DNA from: an uncultured Prevotella sp.
GTDB lineage: Bacteria; Bacteroidota; Bacteroidia; Bacteroidales; Bacteroidaceae
DNA: 35,144 nucleotides
Direction of reading: 5' to 3'
NCBI GenBank assembly: GCA_944319815.1
Contig: CALUEX010000023.1
Location: forward strand, 1 to 35,144
The notes below the pieces were generated by a model. That model had not been told where the DNA came from, did not search any database, and saw only the letters and a program-made list of their open reading frames with translations. Position numbers and translations under genes: made by a program. Within the stretch, counting starts at the first letter, position 1; each line of letters begins with the position of its first letter. Positions 18,954-32,521 of the stretch are shown piece after piece.

Positions 18954-18986
18954 AAAAAAGCGGCCTACGGGGCACAGCCACGCCGC
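18954..18986 (-). terminator. Intrinsic terminator of the mscS-type gene
   Basis: On the minus strand a GCGGC...GCCGC stem (18982-18986 with 18960-18964), with an inner GGC/GCC pairing, is followed immediately by six T (18954-18959). The stem starts 4 nt past the channel gene stop and the T-run ends 15 nt before the araC start. Confidence 0.7.
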
Positions 18987-18990
18987 ATGG

Positions 18991-20187
18991 TCAGCTCGTA
19001 TGCCTGAAATCGCTGCCCGCGGGACGCTGGAACACCCTCAGCCCGAACTCCTTGGCCATGACGACGGCATAGTCGAGCACGCTGCTCTGGAACCTCTCGA
19101 AGGGCTGCCAGTCAGGGAACGTCGAGAAGCAATACAGCTCGACGGGCAGTCCCTCGGGCGTGGGCTGCAGCATACGCACCATTATCATAAAGTCGTTGTT
19201 AACGTCGGGATGGCCTTGCATATAGCTGAACATGAAGTCGCGGAACACCTGAGTGTTGGCCACGGGGAAGCCGGCATCGGCGTAACGGTCGGCCGGCACG
19301 TAGCCCTTGCTGACATACCCGGCCAGCTCCTCGGCCGTGCAGAAGTGCACCGTGTTGGCGTCGATATTGATTGACATCTTCAGCCTCCGCCCTCCGGCCT
19401 CGCGCATACCGCGCCAGTTCTGGAACGAATCGCTCACGAGGAGGTATGGCGGTATGGTGGTTATGGTCTTGTCGAAGTTCTGCACCTTGACCGTGGTCAG
19501 CGTAACCTCGCGCACGAAGCCGTTGGCCCCGTACTTCTGCATGGTTATCCAGTCGCCGGGGCGCAGCATATCGTTGGCCGAGAGCTGCACGCCGGCCACG
19601 AGGCCGAGGATGGAGTCCTTGAAGATGAGCATCAGCACGGCGGCCGACGCTCCCAGGCCGGCAAGCACGGCGGCCGCGCTCTTGTCGATGACGATGCTGA
19701 CTACAAGGATGCAGCCCACGACGAAGGCCAGCAGGTTGAACATCTGGTAGATGCCCTTCAGCGGGCGGTTGCGCAGCTTCTGGTGCTCGGCGGATATTTC
19801 GTAGAGCGAATGGAGGAACTCGCTGACGAACAGCAGCGACACTATGACGAGATAGATGTTGCACACCTTGAGAGCGAACGACAACAGGCCGGGCTGCTCG
19901 GCGAAGACATACGGCAGCGTGGCATACCAGATGACGGGCGGGATGATGCGGCGGAAAGCCCTCATCACGCGCGGGTTGAACAGGTAGTCGTCCCACGTGG
20001 CCTTGGTCTTCTCGGTTATGCGCTGCACCACGGGCATCACCGCGAAGCGGAACAGCGCCGTGCACAGCAGCGAGAACAGTGCCACGGCGAACGCCGCCGT
20101 GAGCGGATAGACCCAGTCCATTATGTTTTCCGACACGCCCGCGGTGTACCGCAGGAAGTCAAGGATGTAGTTGTCGATATTCTCCAT
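18991..20187 (-). CDS. Mechanosensitive channel of the MscS family (YbdG-like)
   Basis: A 398-aa inner-membrane protein that should open under membrane tension to release solutes on osmotic downshift. About five hydrophobic segments precede the pore helix, which is rich in Ala and Gly (AAVLAGLGASAAVLMLIFKD, about residues 166-186). The beta domain follows (ANDMLRPGDWI...VREVTLTTVKVQNFDKT) and then a C-terminal alpha/beta part ending LRVFQRPAGSDF. Length and the long N-terminal membrane region fit E. coli YbdG rather than the 286-aa MscS. It has its own near-consensus promoter (20289-20319) and terminator (18954-18986), so it is likely monocistronic. Confidence 0.93.
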   Translation of the reverse strand: MENIDNYILDFLRYTAGVSENIMDWVYPLTAAFAVALFSLLCTALFRFAVMPVVQRITEKTKATWDDYLFNPRVMRAFRRIIPPVIWYATLPYVFAEQPGLLSFALKVCNIYLVIVSLLFVSEFLHSLYEISAEHQKLRNRPLKGIYQMFNLLAFVVGCILVVSIVIDKSAAAVLAGLGASAAVLMLIFKDSILGLVAGVQLSANDMLRPGDWITMQKYGANGFVREVTLTTVKVQNFDKTITTIPPYLLVSDSFQNWRGMREAGGRRLKMSINIDANTVHFCTAEELAGYVSKGYVPADRYADAGFPVANTQVFRDFMFSYMQGHPDVNNDFMIMVRMLQPTPEGLPVELYCFSTFPDWQPFERFQSSVLDYAVVMAKEFGLRVFQRPAGSDFRHTS

Positions 20188-20288
20188 CAGTGCGTTTCAT
20201 TTTACAGTCTCCGCATTCGGCACAGATAAAAGCCCTGCCCGGGCACGGGAACTTCACGACCGGGCTGGCGGGCATGGATTGTCCTATG

Positions 20289-20319
20289 CAAAGTTACAAA
20301 ATAAAATCACACCTGCAAA
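20289..20319 (-). promoter_or_regulatory. Near-consensus Bacteroidetes promoter of the mscS-type gene
   Basis: On the minus strand TTTG (20316-20319), a 19-bp spacer and TAACTTTG (20289-20296) match the -33/-7 consensus. The start codon at 20187 lies about 100 bp downstream. Confidence 0.8.
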
Positions 20320-20419
20320 ACTTAGAAACTGTTTCAACGGTAAGTCCCCTGAAAACCATACGCAGCACAAAAAGGCGTGGCACGCCAGGCAAGACATAAC
20401 GCGCTGGCATACAGCCACT

Positions 20420-20519
20420 TGCAAAACGTGCTGCAAAACGTGTCCTTTTACCTTGCAAAAGGTGCCCTTTTATCCTGCAAGACATGGCATATTGCCATGC
20501 AAGACGTGGCGAACAATGG
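20420..20519 (+). repeat. Degenerate 22-bp tandem repeat
   Basis: A 12-bp partial unit (20420-20431, TGCAAAACGTGC) is followed by four units of exactly 22 bp starting at 20432, 20454, 20476 and 20498. Each begins TGCAARRCRTGKC-like (TGCAAAACGTGTC, TGCAAAAGGTGCC, TGCAAGACATGGC, TGCAAGACGTGGC). The first halves are conserved while the second halves vary. Some units can fold (CCTTTT with AAAAGG; ATGGCA with TGCCAT). A decayed sixth unit may begin at 20520. Confidence 0.8.
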
Positions 20520-20703
20520 CGCAAGAAGCGGCACGGCGGGCAACAAGCCCTCACGCGCCAAAGGCAATGGGCCTATCAGCCACGCGCCAAAACCATCGAC
20601 CAAACGGCAAACAAGGCACACCATCCGCCCTCAGCACGAGAAGGCGTCAACGGCAGTTAACAATATTTCACACGCCTCTTTACCTGTAAAGATTTTTTAT
20701 CCG

Positions 20704-20711
20704 TATCTTTG
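20704..20711 (+). promoter_or_regulatory. Plus-strand -7 motif far upstream of the lipoprotein gene
   Basis: TATCTTTG matches TAnnTTTG in an AT-rich context, but a -33 TTTG is not clear. If used it would give a leader of about 350 nt before the lipoprotein ATG at 21063, or drive an unknown short transcript. Confidence 0.4.
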
Positions 20712-21062
20712 CAATGCAAATCAGGAACATCCTGACCGGAGATTACATTACCTTGGCAATTCAGTGGGGCGGCTTGCACCACCACCGAAAGTAATGGGAC
20801 GGCTCTTCTCCGCAGACTATCAACACCAGACATAACACTGCGTCCCGTCTTGCAGTACAATACCCAACCCTACAACCGCAGCCCCAGGCGCGGCGTGAGG
20901 GCGCAACATTGTGCTATGCAAACGACGGAAACTCCTGCCGCAGTGCTTTCGCGCGGCTTTATTCCCAGGTTCGCCAACCCTTGGGCAACGCTCAAGAGCG
21001 CATCGTCGTGTCCATACCCGGACTATCTTTTATCAACAAACTTTATAACCAAAACTATCGAC

Positions 21063-22629
21063 ATGAAAAAAAAGCAGATTGATTTTCATGGTCATGGCGC
21101 TATTGTTCATGGCCACAGGCTTCACCGCCTGCAGTGACGACGACGACAACGGCGGAGGCACACCCAGCCTCGGCACGCCGCAGTATGAAGAGGTAAGCGG
21201 CAAATACGCCATCACGTCGCAAGGCTCTCCCTACGAGAGCATCGAGCTGGGGGCGAGCGGCAACTACATCGTGACGCTCAACTACGGCGGAGGCTACTAC
21301 GCAGCGGCCAACACGACGGCAAGCCGCACAGCCGCCAACGGGCACAAATCGCTGCTGAACGGCGGCGCACGGACGCGCGCCACGCAGGACGGCAACGTAA
21401 TCTACGGCACGTTTACCAGCCTCGGCGGCAACGAATACGCCCTTGAAGGCTTCGGCACCGTCAAGCTCGAATACGCCGGCGACAACGTAACCGGTATAGA
21501 GGTGACGACGCAGGGCGGACAAACCACGCGGTACACCGCCGAGAAACAACCCGTGATGGGCGGCGACGACATGACCAACACGCTCTGCCGCACGTGGAGG
21601 ATTGAGAAAATACACGAAATCTACATCGACAAGCAGACGGGCGAGAAGGAAGACTACACCGTGACGCCGGACAATCCCGGCGAATACGGCTATGATATGC
21701 CCATTGAGGTTATGTGGTCGAAGTCGGGCACGTACTTGGTTTCATACCGCGACGAGACCATCGGCTTAGCCGAATGGAAATGGCGCAACCGCGGCGCAGG
21801 CGAAATCTATTACGCCTGGGACGGCGAATGGACGGGCGACTACTGCACAATCACCTTCGAGGGTAACAAGGCCGTAATCCATGATAAATGGGAAGACGAG
21901 TACGGAAGCGACGAGTCGTGGACTTACTTGGTAACCGACGACATACCCGCCGAGACGCCCGGCGAAGAACTGCCGCAGGGACAGTCGCCCCTGGCAAACG
22001 TGTTCACGGGCAAGCTGTTCAAAACCGTGGATGACGACCGCTTCGTCTATGAAAACGGTTTCCTCACGCAAATCATCAAGAGCTACGAGACCGTCACCTT
22101 CCGCTATAACTACCTGACCAACCCCGGCGCGGGACTGCCCGACGTGCAGGTCATGGACGGCGACGAAGTGGAATACGAGGTGGAGCTTAACGCGCAGGGC
22201 TTCGCCGAGAGAGTGCACGGCATGGCCCACGGCGACGTAAGCACCTTCACGTATGACGCCGACGGCCACATCACGGCCATAGACGACGGGCGCGAAGGCC
22301 GCCTGTACAAGTTGGAATGGCAAGGCGGCAACCTCGTGAGGGTGTCGTACACGCACAAGAGCGACGGACGCCCCGGCGACGACAACTGCTATGAGTATGG
22401 CGGACAGGACAACACGAACAACCTGATGTTCTACTACAAGACGTTCGGCATCGACCTCGACGAAATACAAGACCTCTACTATGCCGGGCTTCTCGGCAAG
22501 GCTACAGCCCAGCTGCCCGCATCAGAGATAAGTCTCGACGGCGGCAGCAACCATACGTTCACATGGACGGACGGCAGCTTTGCCACCGACGAGATACACG
22601 AAGAAGCAACGTTCACCTTCATGGACTGA
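21063..22629 (+). CDS. Putative lipoprotein with an out-of-frame start (A8 run)
   Basis: The main frame (from codon TTG 21079 to stop 22629, about 516 aa) begins with a hydrophobic stretch and a lipobox-like GFTAC followed by SDDDDNGGG, the layout of a Bacteroidetes lipoprotein. It lacks the usual Met-Lys start. An ATGAAAAAAAAGC at 21063 supplies one but is +1 out of frame. Removing one of the eight A (21066-21073) gives MKKSRLIFMVMALLFMATGFTAC, a complete lipoprotein signal. The mature part is acidic, with WRIEKIHEIYIDKQTGE and, in the C-terminal half, repeated beta strands (FVYENGFLTQI, FTYDADGHITAI, YKLEWQGGNLVRV) as in DUF4595-type or YD-repeat-like proteins. Function is unknown. Possible explanations are sequencing error, phase variation, transcriptional slippage or a weak downstream start (ATG 21088). 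Confidence 0.75.
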
Positions 22630-22670
22630 ACATAAGTACAATCTCAACCAACAACAAAACTGAAGAAGAA

Positions 22671-22721
22671 GGCGTGCCCGAAACACGTGCAGCTGCTACC
22701 AGCCGCACGTTTCGGGCACGC
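22671..22721 (+). terminator. Probable terminator of the lipoprotein gene
   Basis: GGCGTGCCCGAAA (22671 onward) pairs with TTTCGGGCACGCC (ending 22721), and CGTGC/GCACG extends the stem past a 2-nt bulge. The stem is GC-rich with a 14-nt loop, 41 bp past the stop. The following T-run is poor (CTATTTC), so it may be only a 3'-end hairpin. Confidence 0.6.
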
Positions 22722-22757
22722 CCTATTTCATTCAGGCGGCACATTCCGGGTCCCGTC

Positions 22758-22839
22758 CCGTAAAAGACGATAAAACACGGCATTCGTTCCCTCCGCCACG
22801 TAGCCATCCCGCCTGTAGGGACGCTCGGTCGGAGCGTCC
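22758..22839 (+). repeat. Dispersed intergenic repeat, copy related to 14251-14323
   Basis: The segment starts CCGTAAAAGACGATAAAAC and ends with the palindrome GGACGCTC-GGTCG-GAGCGTCC (22819-22839). It aligns over about 80 bp with 14251-14323 in the same plus-strand orientation. It is non-coding and placed after a transcription unit, as is the other copy. Confidence 0.75.
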
Positions 22840-22934
22840 GGGTAATGTCGTAAACAGATGGCCGTTGGCATTTCGCATGGTAGCCGTTGGCTGTTTTCAT
22901 AGTTACCCGGACGCTCAGACCGAGCGTCCCTACA
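22814..22934. repeat. Inverted pair of 32-bp REP-like palindromes
   Basis: The 32-bp element 22814-22845 (TGTAGGGACGCTC...CGGGTAA) recurs in inverted orientation at 22903-22934 with one mismatch. Each element is itself a hairpin (GGACGCTC, 5-nt loop, GAGCGTCC). The two are separated by 57 bp containing two CCGTTGGC segments. The arrangement resembles BIME-type pairs of repetitive extragenic palindromes. Confidence 0.85.
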
Positions 22935-23124
22935 CGAGGGTGGCATCTATTAGAATGAATTGGAGTCGCTCTTTTTACCGCATTGTCGGCGTAAACCTTA
23001 TACTGCAAAGCAAAAAACATGGCCGGCAAAGGCTGGTTGATTACGCCGAACCCACGCTAAACATATAGCCGTTGACTGTTTTAAATGGCTATCGTTGGCG
23101 GTTTTCTCGACTACAGGACAAAAC

Positions 23125-23159
23125 AAAAAAGGCTGTGCAGAACATTCCACACAGTCTTT
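23125..23159 (-). terminator. Intrinsic terminator of rpoC / the tuf-rpoC cluster
   Basis: On the minus strand a 10-bp stem (23150-23159 with 23128-23137, one G-U pair) is followed by T6. It lies 23 bp past the rpoC stop and closes the cluster. Confidence 0.85.
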
Positions 23160-23182
23160 AATTATAGAACAATCAGCTAATA

Positions 23183-27523
<4,341 letters not shown>

Positions 27524-27563
27524 ATTTCTTGTTTGTATTTGTTATGTAAAGAGTTCCAGGTTG

Positions 27564-30500
27564 TTAGTCAAGAGTGATGCTCAAGCCGAGGCCGCGGAGT
27601 TCATGCAGCAGGACGTTAAGCGACTCGGGAATACCCGGCGTAGGCATGGGTTCGCCCTTCACTATCGCCTCGTAAGCCTTCGAACGGCCTACAACGTCGT
27701 CTGACTTGATTGTCAAAATCTCTTGAAGCACATGGCTGGCGCCGAATGCCTCCAATGCCCAAACCTCCATCTCTCCGAAACGCTGGCCACCGAACTGGGC
27801 CTTACCGCCAAGAGGCTGCTGGGTTATGAGAGAGTACGGGCCTATGCTGCGGGCGTGCATCTTGTCTTCAACCATGTGGCCGAGCTTGAGGAAGTAGGTA
27901 ATACCTACCGTTGCCGGCTGGTCAAACTGTTCGCCCGTCTCGCCGTCGTAAAGGTGGGTCGAGCACAAACGCGGCAGCCCGGCCTTATCAGTCCACTCCT
28001 GGAGGTCGTCCAGTTTGGCTCCGTCGAAAATTGGAGTAGCGAACTTGACGCCAAGGCGTTTACCTGCAGCTCCAAGGATGGCCTCGAAAATCTGTCCGAG
28101 GTTCATACGCGAAGGCACACCTAACGGGTTAAGCACCAAATCCACGGGGCGGCCGTCCTCAAGGAACGGCATATCCTCCTGGCGTACAATCTTTGAAACT
28201 ATACCCTTGTTACCATGGCGTCCTGCAAGTTTGTCACCGACACCTATCTTACGTTTCTTAGCGACATAGACCTTAGCCATCTGTAGTATGCCCGAGGGCA
28301 GCTCATCACCTATCGTAATAGCGAACTTACGACGCTTCATTTCAGCATCAAGCAGCTTGTACTTCTTGATGAAGTTCATGATGAGCTTCTGGATGAGGTC
28401 GTTTATATGGTCATCGTCAGTCCAGTTGTTCGACTGGATGCCATCGTACTCAAGGTTCTTCAGCTGGGCTATGGTGAACTTGCTACCCTTTGTTATGATT
28501 TCCGCGCCGGTGTAGTCCTTGATACCCATAGAGCTCTTGCCCTCGGTCAACGTCAGGAGCTTGTCTACGAGAATGTCTTTCAAGTCGTCTATTTTCGCAG
28601 CATACTCTTCGTCTATTTTCGCCAGCACGACCTTGTCCTGCTGCTTTGACGCACGTGTCTTTACTGCACGCGAGAACAGCTTTTTGTCTATTACAACGCC
28701 AGTAAGCGAAGGATTGGCTTTCAATGAAGAATCCTTAACGTCGCCAGCCTTGTCGCCGAAAATGGCACGGAGCAGCTTCTCCTCCGGCGACGGGTCGCTT
28801 TCTCCCTTCGGGGAAATCTTGCCAATGAGGATGTCTCCAGGCTCCACACGTGCGCCGACACGGATGATACCGTTATCGTCGAGGTCCTTGGTAGCTTCTT
28901 CACTGACGTTAGGGATGTCGCTCGTAAACTCCTCCATTCCGCGCTTGGTCTCACGCACGTCCAGAGAATACTCGTCAACGTGAACTGACGTAAGGATGTC
29001 TTCACGCACGATACGCTCGTTAAGCACAATCGCATCCTCGTAGTTGTAACCCTTCCAAGGCATATAAGCAACAAGGAGGTTGCGTCCGAGAGCAAGCTCA
29101 CCGTTCTCCGTTGCATAACCTTCGGTGAGGATGTCGCCTTTCTTGACCCTCTGTCCCTTGTCGCAGATAGGACGGAGGTCTATTGTCATATTCTGGTTGG
29201 TACGGCGGAACTTCGGTATCCTGTATTCCTTGAGCGCAGGTTCGAAACTTACAAATTCCTCATCTTCAGTCCGGTCATAGAGTATGCGTATAGTCGTAGC
29301 ATCTACATATTCTATAACGCCGTCCCCCTCGGCCGTAATCATCGTGCGTGAATCCACGCACACCTGGCGCTCGATACCGGTTCCAACTATCGGGGCCTCG
29401 TTATGGAGCAACGGAACAGCCTGGCGCATCATGTTGCTGCCCATCAACGCACGGTGGGCATCGTCGTGCTCCAAGAACGGGATAAGTCCTGCCGCAATAG
29501 AAGCTATCTGCTGAGGCGAAACGTCCATGAGGTCAACCTCTGAAGGAGGAACGACCGGGAAGTCTGCATCCTGGCGACACTTAACGACATCACGGATGAA
29601 TGTTCCGTCATCATTCAACGGGGCGTTACCCTGGCCTATAATATGGTCTTCCTCTTCCTCGGCTGTCAAATATACGATATTTTTGTTGTCCAAGTCCACT
29701 ACACCATCCTTAACTTTGCGGTATGGGGTCTCGATAAAGCCGAGGTCATTAATCTTGGCGTAAACGCAAAGTGATGATATAAGTCCGATGTTAGGGCCTT
29801 CAGGACTTTCAATCGGGCAAAGACGCCCGTAATGGGTATAGTGCACGTCGCGCACCTCGAAGCCAGCACGCTCACGAGACAATCCGCCAGGGCCAAGGGC
29901 CGACAGACGGCGCTTGTGGGTAACCTCGGCAAGCGGGTTCGTCTGGTCCATGAACTGCGACAGCGGGTTCGTGCCAAAGAACGAATTTATGACGCTTGAA
30001 ATCGTCTTTGCATTGATAAGGTCCGTCGGGGTGAACACCTCGTTGTCACGCACATTCATGCGCTCACGGATAGTGCGGCTCATACGAGCCAACCCGATGG
30101 AGAACTGGTTGCTAAGCTGCTCGCCTACAGTGCGCACACGACGGTTGCTCAAATGGTCAATATCATCCACGGTCGCATTAGAATTGACCAACTGGATGAG
30201 ATATTTAATAATTTCTATAATGTCCTCCTTGGTCAGTATACGGACATCCATGTCTGTATCCAAGCCAAGTTTCTTGTTTATGCGGTAACGGCCCACGGTT
30301 CCGAGGTCATATCTCTTGTCCGAGAAAAACAGGTTCTGTATAACCTCACGAGCACTTGCGTCATCGGCCGGGTCAGCGTTACGCAGCTGACGGTATATAT
30401 AAAGTACGGCTTCCTTCTCCGAGTTACTCGGGTCCTTCTGCAGGGTATTAAATATTATTGAATACTTGCTTGCAGCCTCTGCATCCTTGTGTACAAGGAT

Positions 30501-31376
30501 TGTCGATGTGCCGCTGTCGATTATGTCGTCGATATTGTCCTTGGTGATTTCGGTCTCACGCTCCATGATGACCTCGTTACGCTCGATTGAAACCACTTCT
30601 CCCGTATCCTCGTCAACAAAATCCTCGTTCCAGCTCTTCAGCACCCTTGCAGCAAGCCTCCGGCCCAATATAGCCTTCATGTTCTTCTTGTTCACCTTGA
30701 CTTCCTCGGCAAGGTCGAAAATCTGGAGAATATCTTTATCCGTCTCAAAGCCAATAGCCCTGAGCAATGTTGTTACCGGCAACTTCTTTTTTCTGTCAAT
30801 GTAGGCATACATCACATTGTTGATGTCCGTGGCAAACTCTATCCACGACCCCTTGAACGGTATGATACGCGCTGAATACAGCACGGTTCCGTTGGCATGG
30901 ACGCCCTGGCTGAAAAACACACCGGGAGACCTATGCAACTGTGAAACGACAACACGCTCAGCCCCGTTGATAATGAACGTACCATTATCTGTCATGTACG
31001 GGATTGTGCCAAGGAAGACATCCTGGATAAACGTGCCGAAATCCTCATGGTCAGGGTCCGTGCAATAAAGTTTCATCTTGGCCTTCAGTGGCACACTATA
31101 TGTCAACCCTCGTTCAAGACACTCGTCGATGGTATAACGAGGCGGGTCGATATAGTAATCCAAGAACTCAAGAACGAAATTGTTGCGCGTGTCCGTAATA
31201 GGAAAGTTCTCGGCAAATACCTTATATAAACCGTCATTCTTGCGTTCTTCAGGCGGAGTGTCTAACTGCAAGAAGTCCCTGAAAGACTTTAACTGCACGT
31301 CAAGAAAATCCGGATACGGCATTGGATTCTTAACGCTGGCAAAGTTTATCCTGTTATCAACAATTTTTGAAGCCAT
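27564..31376 (-). CDS. rpoB: DNA-directed RNA polymerase subunit beta
   Basis: The 1270-aa beta subunit. The rifampicin-binding region reads [12 protein letters not shown]...[14 protein letters not shown] (about residues 475-505) with the Asp, His and Ser positions of E. coli 516, 526 and 531 intact, so no classical rifampicin-resistance change is seen. A Pro stands where E. coli has Gln510. The C-terminal clamp-connecting part [20 protein letters not shown] is present near the end. The first ATG ([12 protein letters not shown]) is a natural start. rpoB lies 179 bp after rplL, with a terminator-like hairpin in that gap, and 40 bp before rpoC. Confidence 0.99.
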   Translation of the reverse strand: MASKIVDNRINFASVKNPMPYPDFLDVQLKSFRDFLQLDTPPEERKNDGLYKVFAENFPITDTRNNFVLEFLDYYIDPPRYTIDECLERGLTYSVPLKAKMKLYCTDPDHEDFGTFIQDVFLGTIPYMTDNGTFIINGAERVVVSQLHRSPGVFFSQGVHANGTVLYSARIIPFKGSWIEFATDINNVMYAYIDRKKKLPVTTLLRAIGFETDKDILQIFDLAEEVKVNKKNMKAILGRRLAARVLKSWNEDFVDEDTGEVVSIERNEVIMERETEITKDNIDDIIDSGTSTILVHKDAEAASKYSIIFNTLQKDPSNSEKEAVLYIYRQLRNADPADDASAREVIQNLFFSDKRYDLGTVGRYRINKKLGLDTDMDVRILTKEDIIEIIKYLIQLVNSNATVDDIDHLSNRRVRTVGEQLSNQFSIGLARMSRTIRERMNVRDNEVFTPTDLINAKTISSVINSFFGTNPLSQFMDQTNPLAEVTHKRRLSALGPGGLSRERAGFEVRDVHYTHYGRLCPIESPEGPNIGLISSLCVYAKINDLGFIETPYRKVKDGVVDLDNKNIVYLTAEEEEDHIIGQGNAPLNDDGTFIRDVVKCRQDADFPVVPPSEVDLMDVSPQQIASIAAGLIPFLEHDDAHRALMGSNMMRQAVPLLHNEAPIVGTGIERQVCVDSRTMITAEGDGVIEYVDATTIRILYDRTEDEEFVSFEPALKEYRIPKFRRTNQNMTIDLRPICDKGQRVKKGDILTEGYATENGELALGRNLLVAYMPWKGYNYEDAIVLNERIVREDILTSVHVDEYSLDVRETKRGMEEFTSDIPNVSEEATKDLDDNGIIRVGARVEPGDILIGKISPKGESDPSPEEKLLRAIFGDKAGDVKDSSLKANPSLTGVVIDKKLFSRAVKTRASKQQDKVVLAKIDEEYAAKIDDLKDILVDKLLTLTEGKSSMGIKDYTGAEIITKGSKFTIAQLKNLEYDGIQSNNWTDDDHINDLIQKLIMNFIKKYKLLDAEMKRRKFAITIGDELPSGILQMAKVYVAKKRKIGVGDKLAGRHGNKGIVSKIVRQEDMPFLEDGRPVDLVLNPLGVPSRMNLGQIFEAILGAAGKRLGVKFATPIFDGAKLDDLQEWTDKAGLPRLCSTHLYDGETGEQFDQPATVGITYFLKLGHMVEDKMHARSIGPYSLITQQPLGGKAQFGGQRFGEMEVWALEAFGASHVLQEILTIKSDDVVGRSKAYEAIVKGEPMPTPGIPESLNVLLHELRGLGLSITLD

Positions 31377-31495
31377 TACAGATTTTTGTTACCGTTATAA
31401 ATGCCACCCTTGAAAGTACCACCCGGCGTAAAGACATATACACTTTGCCGCCCGGCCTACAGATGCAGCGGTGGAAGACTGCATCACTAAAGACA

Positions 31496-31534
31496 CAAAA
31501 AGGTTAAGACTCTCCGACTGGGAGAATCTTAACC
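31496..31534 (-). terminator. Terminator/attenuator between rplL and rpoB
   Basis: A 14-bp stem with one mismatch (31521-31534 with 31502-31515; GGTTAAGA...TCTTAACC) and a 5-nt loop is followed on the minus strand by T5 (31497-31501). It lies 22 bp past rplL. By analogy with E. coli, where partial termination occurs between rplL and rpoB, it may reduce rpoBC output relative to ribosomal proteins. No consensus promoter was found in 31377-31495. Confidence 0.75.
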
Positions 31535-31555
31535 CTAATATTCTTAAAGACTTTT

Positions 31556-31936
31556 TTATTTCAGCTCAACCTTAGCGCCAGCCTCTTCGATGGCCTTCTT
31601 CAGGTTCTCAGCCTCGTCCTTTGACAGGCCTTCCTTCAATGTTGAAGGAGCACCGTCTACGAGGTCCTTAGCTTCCTTCAAGCCAAGGCCGCAAGCCTCT
31701 TTAACAGCCTTCACAACCTGCAGTTTAGCACCGCCAACCTCAGCAAGAACAACATCGAAAGATGTCTTCTCCTCAGCCTCAGCAGCTGCGCCACCGACAG
31801 CAGGACCAGCAGCAACAGCAACAGCTGCAGCAGCGGGTTCAATTCCATACTCGTCCTTCAGGACTGTTGCCAACTCGTTAACTTCCTTAACTGTCAAATT
31901 TACCAATTCTTCAGCAATAGCTTTAATATCTGCCAT
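31556..31936 (-). CDS. rplL: 50S ribosomal protein L7/L12
   Basis: A 126-aa stalk protein that recruits translation GTPases. The N-terminal dimerisation helix ([19 protein letters not shown]) is followed by an Ala/Gly-rich hinge ([15 protein letters not shown]) and the globular C-terminal domain with [12 protein letters not shown] and [20 protein letters not shown]. The sequence is complete and of usual length. It lies 48 bp after rplJ and before the hairpin preceding rpoB. Confidence 0.99.
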   Translation of the reverse strand: MADIKAIAEELVNLTVKEVNELATVLKDEYGIEPAAAAVAVAAGPAVGGAAAEAEEKTSFDVVLAEVGGAKLQVVKAVKEACGLGLKEAKDLVDGAPSTLKEGLSKDEAENLKKAIEEAGAKVELK

Positions 31937-31984
31937 TTTATTTAAATTTTAATGTTTTTTAATATTAATAATTGATAGGATTTG

Positions 31985-32503
31985 TTATTCAGGACGCTCG
32001 CCCAAAGTCTTGAGCACACCATGGATTGTGTTTGCGCCTGACTGGAGAGCAGAAACAACATTCTTTGCAGGAGACTGGAGCAAAGCGACAATCTCTGCGA
32101 TAACCTCGTTCTTGCTCTTGAGGGCTGCAAGTTCTTCCAGCTTGTCTGCACCTACATATACGCATTCTTCAGCATAGGCACCTTTCAAAGAAGGAATACC
32201 CTCTTTCGCATAAGTCTTCAGCAACTTGGCAGGAACATTTGCCGTGTTGCAGAAAAGCACAGCAGTGCTGCCCTTGAGGCAACCATACAAAGGTTCAAAA
32301 TCAACGTCTGAAGCCTCGAAAGCCTTGTGGAGCAATGTATTCTTAACTACCACCATCTTGATGTCGCTCTTGAAGCAATCACGGCGGAGCTTACTTGTAG
32401 CCCCTGAATTAAGCCCGGTAACATCAACAAGGTAGAAGTGTGAATACTCCTTCAGTTTCTCTCCGAGTTCAACTACTATAGTATCTTTGACTTCTTTCTT
32501 CAT
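31985..32503 (-). CDS. rplJ: 50S ribosomal protein L10
   Basis: A 172-aa base of the L7/L12 stalk. Family features visible are KKEVKDTIVVELGEKL at the start, LVDVTGLNSGATSKLRRD and MVVVKNTLLHKA (about 45-60), and a C-terminal helix that binds L12 dimers. Only 18 bp separate it from rplA, so there is no room for the long L10 leader RNA seen upstream of rplJ in many bacteria. Any autoregulation must act elsewhere in the operon. Confidence 0.99.
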   Translation of the reverse strand: MKKEVKDTIVVELGEKLKEYSHFYLVDVTGLNSGATSKLRRDCFKSDIKMVVVKNTLLHKAFEASDVDFEPLYGCLKGSTAVLFCNTANVPAKLLKTYAKEGIPSLKGAYAEECVYVGADKLEELAALKSKNEVIAEIVALLQSPAKNVVSALQSGANTIHGVLKTLGERPE

Positions 32504-32521
32504 CTTACAAAACTTTTAGAG

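Larger units (their letters stand above)
20188..21062. other. Long non-coding region between divergent mscS-type and lipoprotein genes
   Basis: This 875-bp stretch holds the mscS-type promoter (20289-20319), a degenerate 22-bp tandem repeat (20420-20519) and a plus-strand -7 motif (20704-20711). Open frames across it lack any recognisable protein. From 20712 to 21062 I see only a 26-codon reading frame starting at 20714 and a weak TATCTTTT at 21023 nearer the lipoprotein start. No tRNA-like or known ncRNA fold was recognised. Confidence 0.6.
22630..23182. other. Intergenic region between lipoprotein gene and rpoC (convergent)
   Basis: 553 bp without a convincing gene. It contains the lipoprotein terminator (22671-22721), the dispersed repeat and inverted REP-like pair (22758-22934), a few CCGTTGGC/GTTTTC-like repeats (22861-22898 and 23068-23108), and the rpoC terminator (23125-23159). 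Bases 22948-23065 show nothing I can name. Confidence 0.65.

Noticed and set aside
20420-20519. CRISPR-like array
   Set aside because: Units are 22 bp with no separate spacers, degenerate conservation and no cas genes nearby.
20850-21137. 95-codon plus-strand frame that contains the ATG at 21063
   Set aside because: No family similarity, and its end is simply the out-of-frame reading of the lipoprotein signal region.
22814-22934. Terminal inverted repeats of an insertion sequence
   Set aside because: Only 57 bp lie between the arms, with no transposase, and each arm is itself a hairpin; a REP-type pair fits better.
29770-29970. Rifampicin-resistance mutation in rpoB
   Set aside because: The Asp, His and Ser positions classically mutated are wild type; the Pro at the position of E. 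coli Gln510 looks like natural variation.
32504-32521. L10 leader RNA upstream of rplJ
   Set aside because: The gap to rplA is only 18 bp, too small for the known leader structure.
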